DNA of 64,000 bases. Source: Shewanella sp. MR-4. Lineage in GTDB: Bacteria; Pseudomonadota; Gammaproteobacteria; Enterobacterales; Shewanellaceae. Location of the stretch: positions 3,159,001 to 3,223,000 of the forward strand of contig NC_008321.1 in NCBI RefSeq assembly GCF_000014685.1. The letters run 5' to 3'. Below, piece after piece: positions 1 through 7,518 of this stretch (the stretch's first letter is position 1; each line of letters starts with the position of its first letter). The position numbers were made by a program, and so were the translations under genes. A model generated the notes under the pieces. The model was not told where the DNA came from. It saw nothing but the letters and a program-made list of their open reading frames with translations, and searched no databases.

Positions 1-645
1 CAAGAAAAACTGGCGGTATTTAACGCCTTAGTGCGTAAACAATTAGGTTTAAGCGCTTCAATTCAATATGAATTTGCAGTGCAATATCTCTCGGGACAAA
101 TTGCCCCGAGTGAATGGCAGCATATTGGCCTGCAAGGTTTGAGCGACGTGTGTGTTCGCCTTGGCGAGTTAGATCACGAGCAGCAACTCCTTGTCAGTTT
201 TGACAATAGTGCGATTGAAGTACAAATTGCCCTGTGCCAATGTCTCGAACATCTGCATTTAACAGAAGCGCTCGCCAATAAGCTTTACGATAAGTTTGTG
301 ACGGCTCCTCCCGAATACCAAGCCTATTACTTGCGCGCACTCGCCTCCCATACCGAATTGAGTCAGCGAGCCCTCGCCCATCTTCAACAAAGCGAGCGCT
401 TAGAGGCCAATGAACTTATCAGCATCGCGGGCCGAAACTGGACCGTATTAAAGCAAGAGCTGAGTCGCAGTATTTACCTGGAAGCACTGGCACGACAACC
501 CCAAGCCTTTTTTAATCAGATCTTTGCTGATATTGTGGCGATTCCCAGTTTGCGTAACCACTTATTGGGGGAGCTCAGAAACCCCAATCGGAGTGTTCAA
601 CTATCACAGGCCATTGGCGGCTTGTTTAAGGCTACAAGTAAATGA
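1..645 (+). CDS. DUF3549 family protein (5' end outside window)
   Basis: The reading frame is open from the first base, so this is the C-terminal part of a longer gene; an internal GTG at 31 is not the real start. The visible ~214 residues are soluble, helical and Leu/Ala/Gln-rich, like a helical repeat protein, with no signal peptide or membrane segment. I recognise the overall sequence as the DUF3549 family of Shewanella and Vibrio, whose function is unknown. The stop overlaps the start of the downstream DUF3301 gene by four bases (ATGA), so the two are translated from one message. The family assignment is from recall and moderately sure; that it is a real gene is very likely. Confidence 0.75.
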   Translation, partial: QEKLAVFNALVRKQLGLSASIQYEFAVQYLSGQIAPSEWQHIGLQGLSDVCVRLGELDHEQQLLVSFDNSAIEVQIALCQCLEHLHLTEALANKLYDKFVTAPPEYQAYYLRALASHTELSQRALAHLQQSERLEANELISIAGRNWTVLKQELSRSIYLEALARQPQAFFNQIFADIVAIPSLRNHLLGELRNPNRSVQLSQAIGGLFKATSK

Positions 646-1028
646 TGTCAGATCTGCTGTTAATTATTGCGCTAGTTGTGGTTGCGGCCTTTTTTTGGCA
701 ATTACGTCAAATGGCAGAATTGAGCCGTATTTTTGCTGAAAAAGAATGTTGCCGACAGAAAGTACAGCTCTTAGCCATCGCAATGGAAACGGCTCGCCCC
801 AGCCTTGGCGGCACGACAGGGATCTGTTGGAAGGCAAAATACCTATTCGAGTTCAGCACCGATGGCATCAATCAATACCGCGGTCATATTTGGATGCTAG
901 GGAAAAAAGTGCAAAAGATTGAATGGCCTATTTTCCCAGAGCCAGAATGGCAAGAAGCACCAATGGCCAAAGGCAAGTTTGGTGGTTGCGGCAGTCAAAG
1001 TAGCTGTAGCTCGGGCAAATGCCATTAA
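642..1028 (+). CDS. DUF3301 family membrane-anchored protein
   Basis: This 128-residue protein has one N-terminal hydrophobic helix (about residues 4-20), so it is probably anchored in the inner membrane. The remainder is a small domain with a Cys pair near residue 36 and a Cys/Ser/Gly-rich tail ending in Cys-His. The size and the N-terminal pattern match the DUF3301 family, which has no known function. Its start overlaps the upstream DUF3549 stop by four bases, and the two genes are usually found together, suggesting a joint role. A second ATG directly follows the first, so the start is uncertain by one codon. Confidence 0.75.
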   Translation: MMSDLLLIIALVVVAAFFWQLRQMAELSRIFAEKECCRQKVQLLAIAMETARPSLGGTTGICWKAKYLFEFSTDGINQYRGHIWMLGKKVQKIEWPIFPEPEWQEAPMAKGKFGGCGSQSSCSSGKCH

Positions 1029-1143
1029 GCGATTACAGTGAACCTTTAGATAAAGCTGGACTGAATAGATAACGCCGAGCCGTATAGAGAACACTAAGCC
1101 ATAACTCGGCTCTAATCCGCAATTAGCTTTATCTGTGTGAATA

Positions 1144-1179
1144 TCAAAAAGAAAGGGCGTGGTCTAAGACCACGCCCTT
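1144..1179 (-). terminator. Intrinsic terminator of csrB copy 1
   Basis: The two 12-base arms (1153-1164 and 1168-1179) pair perfectly around a three-base loop. On the minus strand a U-rich tract (UUUCUUUUU) follows. The orientation fixes the RNA as minus-strand. Confidence 0.92.
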
Positions 1180-1610
1180 CTGTTCTCTGTTAAGCTATCC
1201 CGCTATTTTCGTGCTCCCTGCACCATCCATGCGTCAACTTGCGTCCTGCATCATCCCTGTTCAATCCGTGATATTTCCCTGTACTAACGTACTTCCCTAT
1301 CTCTTGGCGTTCCTTTTACCAAGCTTGCTCTTTCCTGAGCGGTTCCAGCATCATCCGTGAAATAGGTTCAGTAGCATCCTTTCTATTGCACTCCATGTGC
1401 CATTGCAATCCTGTGCAATTAGGCTATCTATCCCTGATAGTCTTTCCTTCCGTGGTTCGCATCGCTTTCATCCTGAAAGTCTCTCCTTACAACTCCATGA
1501 GTGTTTATTCCTTAAACACTGTTCAGTCATCCTGACTGCTAACTCCCTGTTCGCTGTAGTTCCGTCTACAAATGAATTCTACGACAGCTATGGCAGCTCG
1601 GCTTTCGCAA
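1144..1610 (-). ncRNA. csrB: CsrB-family regulatory RNA, copy 1
   Basis: Read on the minus strand, this stretch is a chain of short hairpins whose loops carry GGA, the CsrA/RsmA binding motif. Examples are CAGTC-AGGAT-GACTG, CTTTC-AGGAT-GAAAG, CTATC-AGGGATA-GATAG, GTGTTT-AAGGAAT-AAACAC and GTGC-AGGGA-GCAC. I count more than twenty GGA motifs. It ends in a perfect 12-bp stem (1153-1179) followed by a U-rich tract, an intrinsic terminator. Such RNAs titrate the translational regulator CsrA. In E. coli csrB lies beside syd, which is 4 kb away here. The 5' end is approximate: no clear -10 box was found, but CGTAGAATT near 1576-1584 is shared with copy 2. Open frames crossing the region are not genes. 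Confidence 0.88.
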
Positions 1611-1737
1611 AAGATAAAAATGTAAGCCGCAATATTAAGTTCATAATGGAAAATAATTCTTAACATATTGATTAGACATATATTACCTAAAATTAGGTAG
1701 TCATTGTCAGTCAAAAAACTTACAAATCACTTACAGC

Positions 1738-1759
1738 CTTGTGAGATATATCTCACAAG
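1738..1759. promoter_or_regulatory. GacA/UvrY-type palindrome upstream of csrB copy 1
   Basis: This is a perfect 22-base palindrome whose core is TGTGAGATATATCTCACA. It matches the TGT(A/G)AG-N6-CT(T/C)ACA pattern of the upstream site bound by GacA/UvrY response regulators before csrB/rsmZ-type genes. It lies roughly 130-150 bases upstream of the estimated 5' end of csrB copy 1, the kind of distance known for these genes. Two further TGTAAG half-sites (minus strand) lie at about 1717-1733. CRP, which binds a similar TGTGA palindrome, is an alternative. Confidence 0.7.
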
Positions 1760-1939
1760 AAGTCGGGCAATTTATGCCATTTAAAAACACAAACATTGAT
1801 TTATCCTGAGACGCTTAAACACAGAAAAGGAAATAGCGACTGCATAAAAGAGTAAAAATCGTCCGCTATATTTTATTTTCAGATATACCGCACGTAAAAG
1901 TGGACATTATGACGTACCGTAAAAAAAGACGTAGGAGAA

Positions 1940-2500
1940 TAGAAAAAAGAAAGGGGCGCACTATGTGCACCCCATTTATCCTCTGCAAGCCATCCTGCTT
2001 GATTGTGCTCCCTGCACCTTCCTTGCGATCGTTTGCTCCCTGCAAGCGTCCTTTAATCCCTTTATTTCCCTGTGCAGTAAAGTCTCCACTACACTCAATC
2101 CTTTGACCCGAATATCCTATTTCGGCTCCTGTCACATCCAGTGACTCATCCCAATCGCGTCCTGCTGAATCCTTTCCTAACCTTAGTACAAGCTGTTCAC
2201 CCTTATACCTATCCTTTCACTCGATACTTCCTGCATCCAGTAACGCTTAATCCTTAAGCTTGTCCTTTTCATCCTGAAACCTGCTATCCCAGCAGATACA
2301 ACGTCCTCTATCATCCATGAGAAAGCAGCCTTGCTTTTCCTTAGCCTATCCTAGGCAGATGACAGTTTTCCTACTGTCAGTGGTTCAAATCCAAGAACCT
2401 GAATTCGTCGCTTCTTGCGTCCCTCTCGCCTGTATTGCAATCCTTGCTGTCCATTTGCTTTGGCGATGAGTTAATTCTACGTGGTTCTCGCTATTTTTGT
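1940..2500 (-). ncRNA. csrB: CsrB-family regulatory RNA, copy 2
   Basis: This is a second chain of GGA-loop hairpins on the minus strand, with about thirty GGA motifs. Examples are GACAGT-AGGAAA-ACTGTC, CTGCT-GGGAT-AGCAG, TTTC-AGGAT-GAAA, CCTA-GGA-TAGG, GTCAC-TGGAT-GTGAC and CAAGC-AGGATG-GCTTG. The last loops, including GTGC-AGGGA-GCAC, resemble those before the terminator of copy 1. It ends in a 9-bp stem (1953-1973, one G.U pair) followed by UUUCUUUUUU. The 5' end is placed near 2480-2510 because CGTAGAATT at about 2473-2481 is also found near the 5' end of copy 1. Apart from the GGA hairpins and 3' end the two copies differ, so they are an old duplication. The role is inferred to be CsrA sequestration. 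Confidence 0.88.
1941..1973 (-). terminator. Intrinsic terminator of csrB copy 2
   Basis: On the minus strand GGGGUGCAC pairs with GUGCGCCCC (one U.G pair) around a three-base loop, followed by UUUCUUUUUU. Confidence 0.9.
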
Positions 2501-2636
2501 TTCGGTTAAAGAACACACACTAGCGCACTTTTCATACAACCAAGCTTTATTAAAACATAACACCATGATTTTAAAAACAGTTTAAAAGCTGTGATTACAA
2601 AACAGTCAGTAAGAAAACATTTTATCCTACAGCCTT

Positions 2637-2654
2637 TGTAAGCGATCTCTCACA
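2637..2654. promoter_or_regulatory. GacA/UvrY-type site upstream of csrB copy 2
   Basis: TGTAAGCGATCTCTCACA is an imperfect palindrome of the TGT(A/G)AG-N6-CT(T/C)ACA type. It lies about 130-160 bases upstream of the estimated start of csrB copy 2, the same relative place as the perfect palindrome before copy 1. The paired arrangement supports it as a functional activator site. It lies only 32 bases past the end of the Mpo1-like gene. Confidence 0.65.
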
Positions 2655-2685
2655 CGGGTATCAGCTTCTCACTGGTCAGGGACAT

Positions 2686-2991
2686 TTAGCACTTCAACTT
2701 ACCGGTGAGAATTTGTGCAAACATCACCCAATCACCCATCAAACTGTACAAGGGATATTGGAATGTCGCGGGGCGATTATGCTCAAACACAAAGTGTCCC
2801 ACCCAAGCAAAACCATATCCCACTAGGGGGATAAACAGTAAAAGCCAACCATTTGCGAAAAGCAGCGCAGCGACGAATAACAGGAGCACCAAAAAACTGC
2901 CTATAAAGTGTAATCGCCTGCAGCTTAAGTCTTGGTGCTGTGAGAGGTAAAAAGGGTAAAACTCAGCGAAGGAGCGGTAAGGTTCATTCAT
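2686..2991 (-). CDS. Mpo1-like (DUF962) small membrane protein
   Basis: This 101-residue protein has two hydrophobic segments (about residues 30-52 and 55-70) and conserved His residues in the contexts RRLHF and GHFVFEHNRP. It fits the Mpo1/YGL010w (DUF962) family; yeast Mpo1 is an iron-dependent dioxygenase that alpha-oxidises 2-hydroxy fatty acids in the ER membrane. The bacterial role is unknown. I chose the ATG at 2991, which overlaps the 3' end of the upstream GNAT gene by eight bases; the open frame extends 13 codons further but lies wholly in that gene. The overlap implies translational coupling. Confidence 0.8.
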   Translation of the reverse strand: MNEPYRSFAEFYPFYLSQHQDLSCRRLHFIGSFLVLLLFVAALLFANGWLLLFIPLVGYGFAWVGHFVFEHNRPATFQYPLYSLMGDWVMFAQILTGKLKC

Positions 2992-3622
2992 CTTGTTGGC
3001 CCGTGTAAAAAAGTAATTGTCCGGCCACATTGCCTATACTCAATTCTCCGAGGGAGACAAAATCATGTTGCATAAATAACTGGCTATGGGCTTCTTGAGT
3101 AGTAAAGACCCCAATCCCCTCAAGTTCGGGCTGCTCATCGCACCAACTTACTACGGCTTGCACAAGTTGATGACCTAACCCCTTTCCCTGCTCATTGGGC
3201 GCAAGGGCGATAAATTGTAGGATCCCGCAGTGCTCGCTCGGCAGCAGCTCGACGATGCTCGATTCTTTCTTCATCATCGCCTGAGTCGATTGCCAGCCCG
3301 TACCGAGCAACATCTTGAGTCGCCAGTGCCAATAGCGGCCCTCCCCGAGGGGCACTTCCTGAGTGACCACACAGGCAACACCGACTAAGCGCGTTTGGTC
3401 AAATAACCCGATTAAGGCTTGCTTCTCCTGCCAGAGCGCATTCAACTCTTCACGGATTGCGGCACGTAATTTTTGTTCGTAGGCGAATTTGTCTGAAGTG
3501 GATAAAGCATCCACAAAGAAAGGGTCGTCATGATAGGCGTTGTAGAGAATCGAAGCGGCGAGGCGTAAATCTTCAGCGGTGAGATAAACTGCACGGCACT
3601 CATCCAAGGTATTATTGTCCAT
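2984..3622 (-). CDS. GNAT family N-acetyltransferase
   Basis: This 212-residue protein has the GNAT acetyl-CoA signature QFIALAPNEQGKGLGHQLVQ at about residues 136-155, where the QGKGLG part forms the pyrophosphate-binding loop. The substrate cannot be read from sequence. It is the first gene of a two-gene minus-strand unit with the Mpo1-like gene, whose start lies inside it. Upstream (3623-3766) is a 144-base gap shared with the divergent DUF2789 gene, which probably holds both promoters. Confidence 0.85.
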   Translation of the reverse strand: MDNNTLDECRAVYLTAEDLRLAASILYNAYHDDPFFVDALSTSDKFAYEQKLRAAIREELNALWQEKQALIGLFDQTRLVGVACVVTQEVPLGEGRYWHWRLKMLLGTGWQSTQAMMKKESSIVELLPSEHCGILQFIALAPNEQGKGLGHQLVQAVVSWCDEQPELEGIGVFTTQEAHSQLFMQHDFVSLGELSIGNVAGQLLFYTGQQDE

Positions 3623-3766
3623 TATTAGAATTCCTTGATTTAGATCACACTCTTAGGAGTAATTATCACTGTATCAAGGAAACAAAAAAGTGCAAATTTT
3701 AATCATAGATTGCATTTTTCAGTGAGTTGCATACCCTAAATAAAGGCACACACAGAGGATGCGAGC

Positions 3767-4000
3767 ATGGATACAACGCCAGTCGATTTGAGTCACCTAT
3801 TTGAACAGTTGGGATTAGCCAATCAAGCTCAAGCCATAGGGCAGTTTATTGCGACCCATCAACTTCCCCCTGAGACACACTTAACCGAAGCGCCATTTTG
3901 GACGCAGGCACAAAAGAGTTTTCTGACCGAGGCATTAGAAGCCGATGCCCAATGGACCGAACTTATCGAGCAGCTCGATGTGCAATTAAGAAAGCCCTAA
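3767..4000 (+). CDS. DUF2789 family protein
   Basis: This 77-residue acidic, helical protein has no signal peptide. Its pattern (LFEQLGL near the start, then FWTQAQ, FLTEAL and a terminal QLDVQLRK) is that of the DUF2789 family of gamma-proteobacteria, whose function is unknown. It is a monocistronic gene, divergent from the GNAT gene and convergent with the DUF3192 gene. The start is preceded by GAGGATGCGAGC, with a usable GAGG. Confidence 0.8.
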   Translation: MDTTPVDLSHLFEQLGLANQAQAIGQFIATHQLPPETHLTEAPFWTQAQKSFLTEALEADAQWTELIEQLDVQLRKP

Positions 4001-4048
4001 TGGCTTAGGGCTGACACTGAATCACTTATGACGAGTTGCGTTGAGTCG

Positions 4049-4447
4049 TTAAATCTTGCTGTAGGCGGTGTCACCCCAACCGACTAGCACACTATTACTT
4101 AAGACGATTGGCGTGCATTCGTCCTTAGTGGTTTTGCCATCGCTATGGGTATGCTGGGTGCGATAAAAGAGTACCAACACTTCTTTATCGGCTTGGCCAT
4201 CTTTCTGCTGCAGATAAGATTCGCTGAAGTCCGAGGCGCCCATCAGGGTCATCACTTGGTCTTTACTCATGCCAAGGCTGAGCTTAGTCAGATTATTGCG
4301 GTTTTTGTCCTGTGTTTTTTCCCAAGATTCGTTGCTATCCCACTTAGATTCACTGTCGCCGACATTGACCACACAACCGCTAAGACCTAAGCTTGCTAAC
4401 CCTAAAAACGTGACCGCGATGAGTTTGCGATTAATATTTGCGTTCAT
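4049..4447 (-). CDS. DUF3192 family lipoprotein
   Basis: This 132-residue protein has a lipoprotein signal: basic start, hydrophobic stretch and lipobox LSGC with Cys at about residue 25, so it is probably exported and lipidated. The mature part carries LGMSKDQVMTLMGASD, the pattern seen in SmpA/BamE-like and DUF3192 proteins. I chose the ATG at 4447, preceded by AGGAAGT; the frame extends 23 codons upstream but without a sensible signal there. It may be an outer-membrane assembly or stress lipoprotein, but the function is unknown. Confidence 0.8.
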   Translation of the reverse strand: MNANINRKLIAVTFLGLASLGLSGCVVNVGDSESKWDSNESWEKTQDKNRNNLTKLSLGMSKDQVMTLMGASDFSESYLQQKDGQADKEVLVLFYRTQHTHSDGKTTKDECTPIVLSNSVLVGWGDTAYSKI

Positions 4448-4594
4448 ATTATGACTTCCTGTGTACTTGTTATAAAAATGCTTTAAAAGCAAAATCAATG
4501 CCAAACGGCAATACATTGATTTATAAGAACTAAAATAACCACATCACAGTAAGTTAGTGAAAAACACGATATAGATTAAGGAATTTCACTTATT

Positions 4595-4978
4595 ATGAGT
4601 CCGATTGACCAAGTGTTAGCAGCAGCGTGCGCACTCGAGGCCAGTGGTAAAACCCCAAGCCTTGCCCTGATAAAAAGCCGCGTCGGTAACAAAATCCCCA
4701 TGCCGCTGTTAATCCAAGGATTACAGCAGTTTAAATCGATACCCAAAGCCGAGCGTGAGCGTTTAGCGGCCCAATCACAGCCCGTGGTTGAAGAGACACA
4801 TACCGCCGAAGCTTCGCCACTCACAGTCGCCACACTGGCGCAACAGTTAGCCCAGTTACAACAGGGCATTGAGCAAGCCCTCGCGTTAAAAAACAACGAG
4901 ATCATGCAACTCAAAAATGAACTTATCGAGCTGAAACAACGTGTCGGTCAACTCGAATCCCAAGGAAAATCCGCTTAA
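4595..4978 (+). CDS. Hypothetical protein with N-terminal helical domain and coiled coil
   Basis: This 127-residue protein has an N-terminal region (about residues 1-55) reading like a small helical or winged-helix-type fold (KSRVGNKIPMPLLIQGLQQF). A variable linker follows, then a coiled coil (about 85-124) built on ALKNNEIMQLKNELIEL. The layout recalls KfrA-like or DNA-associated coiled-coil proteins, but no family was recognised. Its stop shares one base (TAATG) with the downstream DUF2310 gene, so the two are co-translated. AAGGA at 4578-4582 is a rather distant ribosome-binding site. Confidence 0.7.
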   Translation: MSPIDQVLAAACALEASGKTPSLALIKSRVGNKIPMPLLIQGLQQFKSIPKAERERLAAQSQPVVEETHTAEASPLTVATLAQQLAQLQQGIEQALALKNNEIMQLKNELIELKQRVGQLESQGKSA

Positions 4979-5751
4979 TGTTTGTCACCGAATTGCGCTT
5001 TGAATGCTTTGCCGATACCACCATCAGTGCGGCAGAACGTGCCATCAATCAATTACTCGAAGCCTACCGCGCTAATGGCCAAATCCTCGGCCGCGAATTT
5101 GCCGTGGCCTTTAATGAGGGCGAATTTCGAGTACGCCTACTCACGCCTGAAAAAAACAGTTTGAATCATCGTTATCACAGCCCTTGGGTGAAAAAAGCGC
5201 TGGCGGAATTAACCGAGGCTAAGCTACTGGCGCCACGCGAAAAATTTATCGGTCAGGATATTAATTCTGAGGTGAGTAATACTGAGCCCCCCAGCTGGCA
5301 GCTGCTCTACACTAGCTATGTGCATATGTGCTCGCCCCTGCGAAGTGGCGATAACCTATTGCCCATTCCGCTGTACCAAATCCCAGCCACCTTTAATGGT
5401 GATCATAAACGGGTTATCCGCTGGCAAACCGAGTGGCAAGCCTGTGATGAGTTACAAATGGCGGCCGCCACTAAGGCAGAATTTGCCGCGCTGGAAGAAT
5501 TATCCAGCCCAAACAGTGATTTATTTAGGAGAGGTTGGGATTTACGCGGCCGAATCGAATACCTGACCAAAATCCCTACTTACTATTATTTGTATCGCGT
5601 TGGGGGACAGGATCTGCAATCCGAGTTAGCTCGCCCCTGCCCACGCTGTGGCAGTCACGACTGGAAACTCGATGAGCCACTATTAGATATGTTCCACTTT
5701 CGCTGCGAACCTTGCCGCATAGTGTCTAATTTGTCTTGGGATCATCAATAA
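4978..5751 (+). CDS. DUF2310 Zn-ribbon-containing protein
   Basis: This 257-residue soluble protein ends in a probable zinc ribbon, CPRCGSHDW followed by FRCEPC (about residues 218-247), giving two CxxC pairs. It fits the DUF2310 family, described as Zn-ribbon-containing and possibly nucleic-acid binding; this role is not proven. The start shares one base with the stop of the upstream coiled-coil gene, making a two-gene unit. The gene converges with syd; between them an imperfect hairpin (GCAAACTCG at 5768-5776 with CGAGTTTGC at 5791-5799) may stop transcription. Confidence 0.82.
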   Translation: MFVTELRFECFADTTISAAERAINQLLEAYRANGQILGREFAVAFNEGEFRVRLLTPEKNSLNHRYHSPWVKKALAELTEAKLLAPREKFIGQDINSEVSNTEPPSWQLLYTSYVHMCSPLRSGDNLLPIPLYQIPATFNGDHKRVIRWQTEWQACDELQMAAATKAEFAALEELSSPNSDLFRRGWDLRGRIEYLTKIPTYYYLYRVGGQDLQSELARPCPRCGSHDWKLDEPLLDMFHFRCEPCRIVSNLSWDHQ

Positions 5752-5853
5752 CATCCCGTACTGAAGCGCAAACTCGGCAGGCAAAATAGTCGAGTTTGCC
5801 AAACAGGTTTGCAAGAGGCTTTTTCAAGAGACCTTTGCAACATTTCCCCGCGT

Positions 5854-6504
5854 TTAACGCTTACCTATCAGGTTGTGCCACATACGTTTAAAGCTGGCAA
5901 AAATCCCCGGATGTTCGAGCGCTGGCATAGGCAATTCTTCATGTTTCACAGGCGGCGCGATACGTGGCGATAAGGACTCAATAAATTCAGCTACACTCGG
6001 CGCCAATTGGGCAGAAGGTAGCTCTCCGGGGATTTCAACCCACACACTTCCATTGGCATTATCAACGGTTAGCATCTTATCGCCCTCATCGAGCAAACCA
6101 ATAAACCAAGTTGCCGGTTGCTTGAGCTTTTGCTTCATCATTAAGTGGCCGATGATATTTTGTTGCAGGGCATCAAAATCCGCCTCGTTCCATACCTGCA
6201 GCAATTCGCCCGTGCCCCACGGTGAATCAAACAACACGGGCGCCGCAAAATATTCACCATAAAAGTGATTGATATCCCGCCACAATGTTAGCTCAAGCGC
6301 ATGTTCAACATTCGCAAAACTGCCGAGCTGTTCACGCTTAACGGGGAGCCAAGACACCGCCTCATCGGATGATTCATCAAACTCACCTTGAATACACAAA
6401 GATGGCTCGCCCTGCGGGTAATATCGCGGTAATTCGCCTAAAGTTGATAGGTAAGACTGATGATAGTTTTGCAAAAATTTATCGAGAGCAGGCAGACAAG
6501 ACAC
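5854..6504 (-). CDS. syd: SecY-interacting protein Syd
   Basis: This 216-residue cytosolic protein matches the Syd family, which binds SecY and has been proposed to test the integrity of the SecYEG translocon. Family-like segments include the N-terminal ALDKFLQNYHQSYL, the middle FYGEYFAAPVLFDSPWGTGE and LTVDNANGSVWVEIPG. It is somewhat longer than the E. coli protein (181 residues). Syd is divergent from queF with a 59-base gap. In E. coli syd also neighbours queF and csrB, so the local order is conserved. Confidence 0.93.
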   Translation of the reverse strand: MSCLPALDKFLQNYHQSYLSTLGELPRYYPQGEPSLCIQGEFDESSDEAVSWLPVKREQLGSFANVEHALELTLWRDINHFYGEYFAAPVLFDSPWGTGELLQVWNEADFDALQQNIIGHLMMKQKLKQPATWFIGLLDEGDKMLTVDNANGSVWVEIPGELPSAQLAPSVAEFIESLSPRIAPPVKHEELPMPALEHPGIFASFKRMWHNLIGKR

Positions 6505-6563
6505 TTAAGCACAATCCAATTTCGGGTATAATGTGCGCCTATTTTGACATGGAAACAGTATTG

Positions 6564-7424
6564 ATGACACACAATCACGATCCCTATAGTGATGCAAAAG
6601 AGCTTGCCGGCCTAACCTTAGGTAAAGCCACGGATTACCAAGCCGAGTATGATGCGTCGCTGCTGCAAGGGGTTCCTCGCTCACTTAACCGTAACGCTAT
6701 CAACCTCACTGCGGAAAGTTTGCCTTTCCACGGAGCCGATATCTGGACGGCCTATGAGTTGTCATGGCTAAACGCCAAGGGTAAACCTATGGTGGCTATT
6801 GCCGACATTCAGCTAAGCCATGAAAGCCAAAATCTGATCGAGTCAAAATCCTTCAAACTGTATTTAAACAGTTTTAACCAAACCAAGTTCGACAATATCG
6901 ATGCCGTGCAAAAAACCTTAGTGCAGGATCTGAGTGAATGCGCCCAAGGCCAAGTCACAGTGAAGATTATTGAGCCTAAGAGTTTTGGTATTCAACGCGT
7001 CGTCGAACTGCCTGGCACTTGCATTGACGATCTGGATATCGAAGTCAGCGACTATGACTTTAACCCGGATTATCTTGAAAACAGCACAGATGACAAACAG
7101 ATTGTTGCCGAGACACTCAATTCTAATCTGTTGAAATCAAACTGCTTAATCACCTCTCAGCCGGACTGGGGCAGTGTGATGATCCGTTATCAAGGGCCTA
7201 AAATCGATCGCGAAAAATTACTGCGCTATTTGATTTCGTTCCGCCAGCATAACGAGTTCCACGAGCAGTGTGTCGAGCGGATTTTTGTCGATTTAAAACA
7301 TTACTGCCACTGCACTAAGTTAACCGTTTACGCCCGCTATACCCGTCGCGGCGGCCTAGACATTAACCCTTACCGCAGTGATTTTGAGCACCCAGGCGAG
7401 AGCCACCGCTTAGCAAGACAGTAA
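6564..7424 (+). CDS. queF: NADPH-dependent 7-cyano-7-deazaguanine reductase QueF
   Basis: QueF reduces preQ0 to preQ1 in queuosine biosynthesis. The 286-residue protein has the two-part (bimodular) QueF layout. The catalytic Cys is in the segment KSNCLITSQPDWG (about residues 188-200), with ESKSFKLYLNSFNQT in the N-terminal half and the E/H substrate contacts around EFHEQCVERIF. I chose the ATG at 6564: the frame is open 65 codons further, but that stretch lies antisense within syd. A strong terminator follows the stop. Confidence 0.95.
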   Translation: MTHNHDPYSDAKELAGLTLGKATDYQAEYDASLLQGVPRSLNRNAINLTAESLPFHGADIWTAYELSWLNAKGKPMVAIADIQLSHESQNLIESKSFKLYLNSFNQTKFDNIDAVQKTLVQDLSECAQGQVTVKIIEPKSFGIQRVVELPGTCIDDLDIEVSDYDFNPDYLENSTDDKQIVAETLNSNLLKSNCLITSQPDWGSVMIRYQGPKIDREKLLRYLISFRQHNEFHEQCVERIFVDLKHYCHCTKLTVYARYTRRGGLDINPYRSDFEHPGESHRLARQ

Positions 7425-7440
7425 TCAACTTGCAGCAAAA

Positions 7441-7466
7441 AGCCCTGAGTAATCAGGGCTTTTTTA
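7441..7466. terminator. Terminator after queF
   Basis: AGCCCTGA and TCAGGGCT pair around a GTAA loop and are followed by a T tract. An A run precedes the stem, so it may also stop the convergent spo0M transcript. Confidence 0.9.
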
Positions 7467-7518
7467 TTGTCTGTTGTAAGCTATTCAACCAAGCTCACAA
7501 CTTAAACTGTACCTGCAC

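Noticed and set aside
1397..2135. Open frames on both strands (1397-1663 +, 1866-2135 -, 1900-2106 +)
   Set aside because: They fall within or across the CsrB-type RNA genes, have no ribosome-binding sites and encode low-complexity sequence.
2382..2392. T-arm-like GGTTCAAATCC on the plus strand, suggesting a tRNA
   Set aside because: No acceptor, D or anticodon arm fits around it, and it lies within the minus-strand csrB copy 2.
6369..6563. N-terminal extension of queF by 65 codons
   Set aside because: The extension is antisense to syd; family start and length agree with the ATG at 6564.
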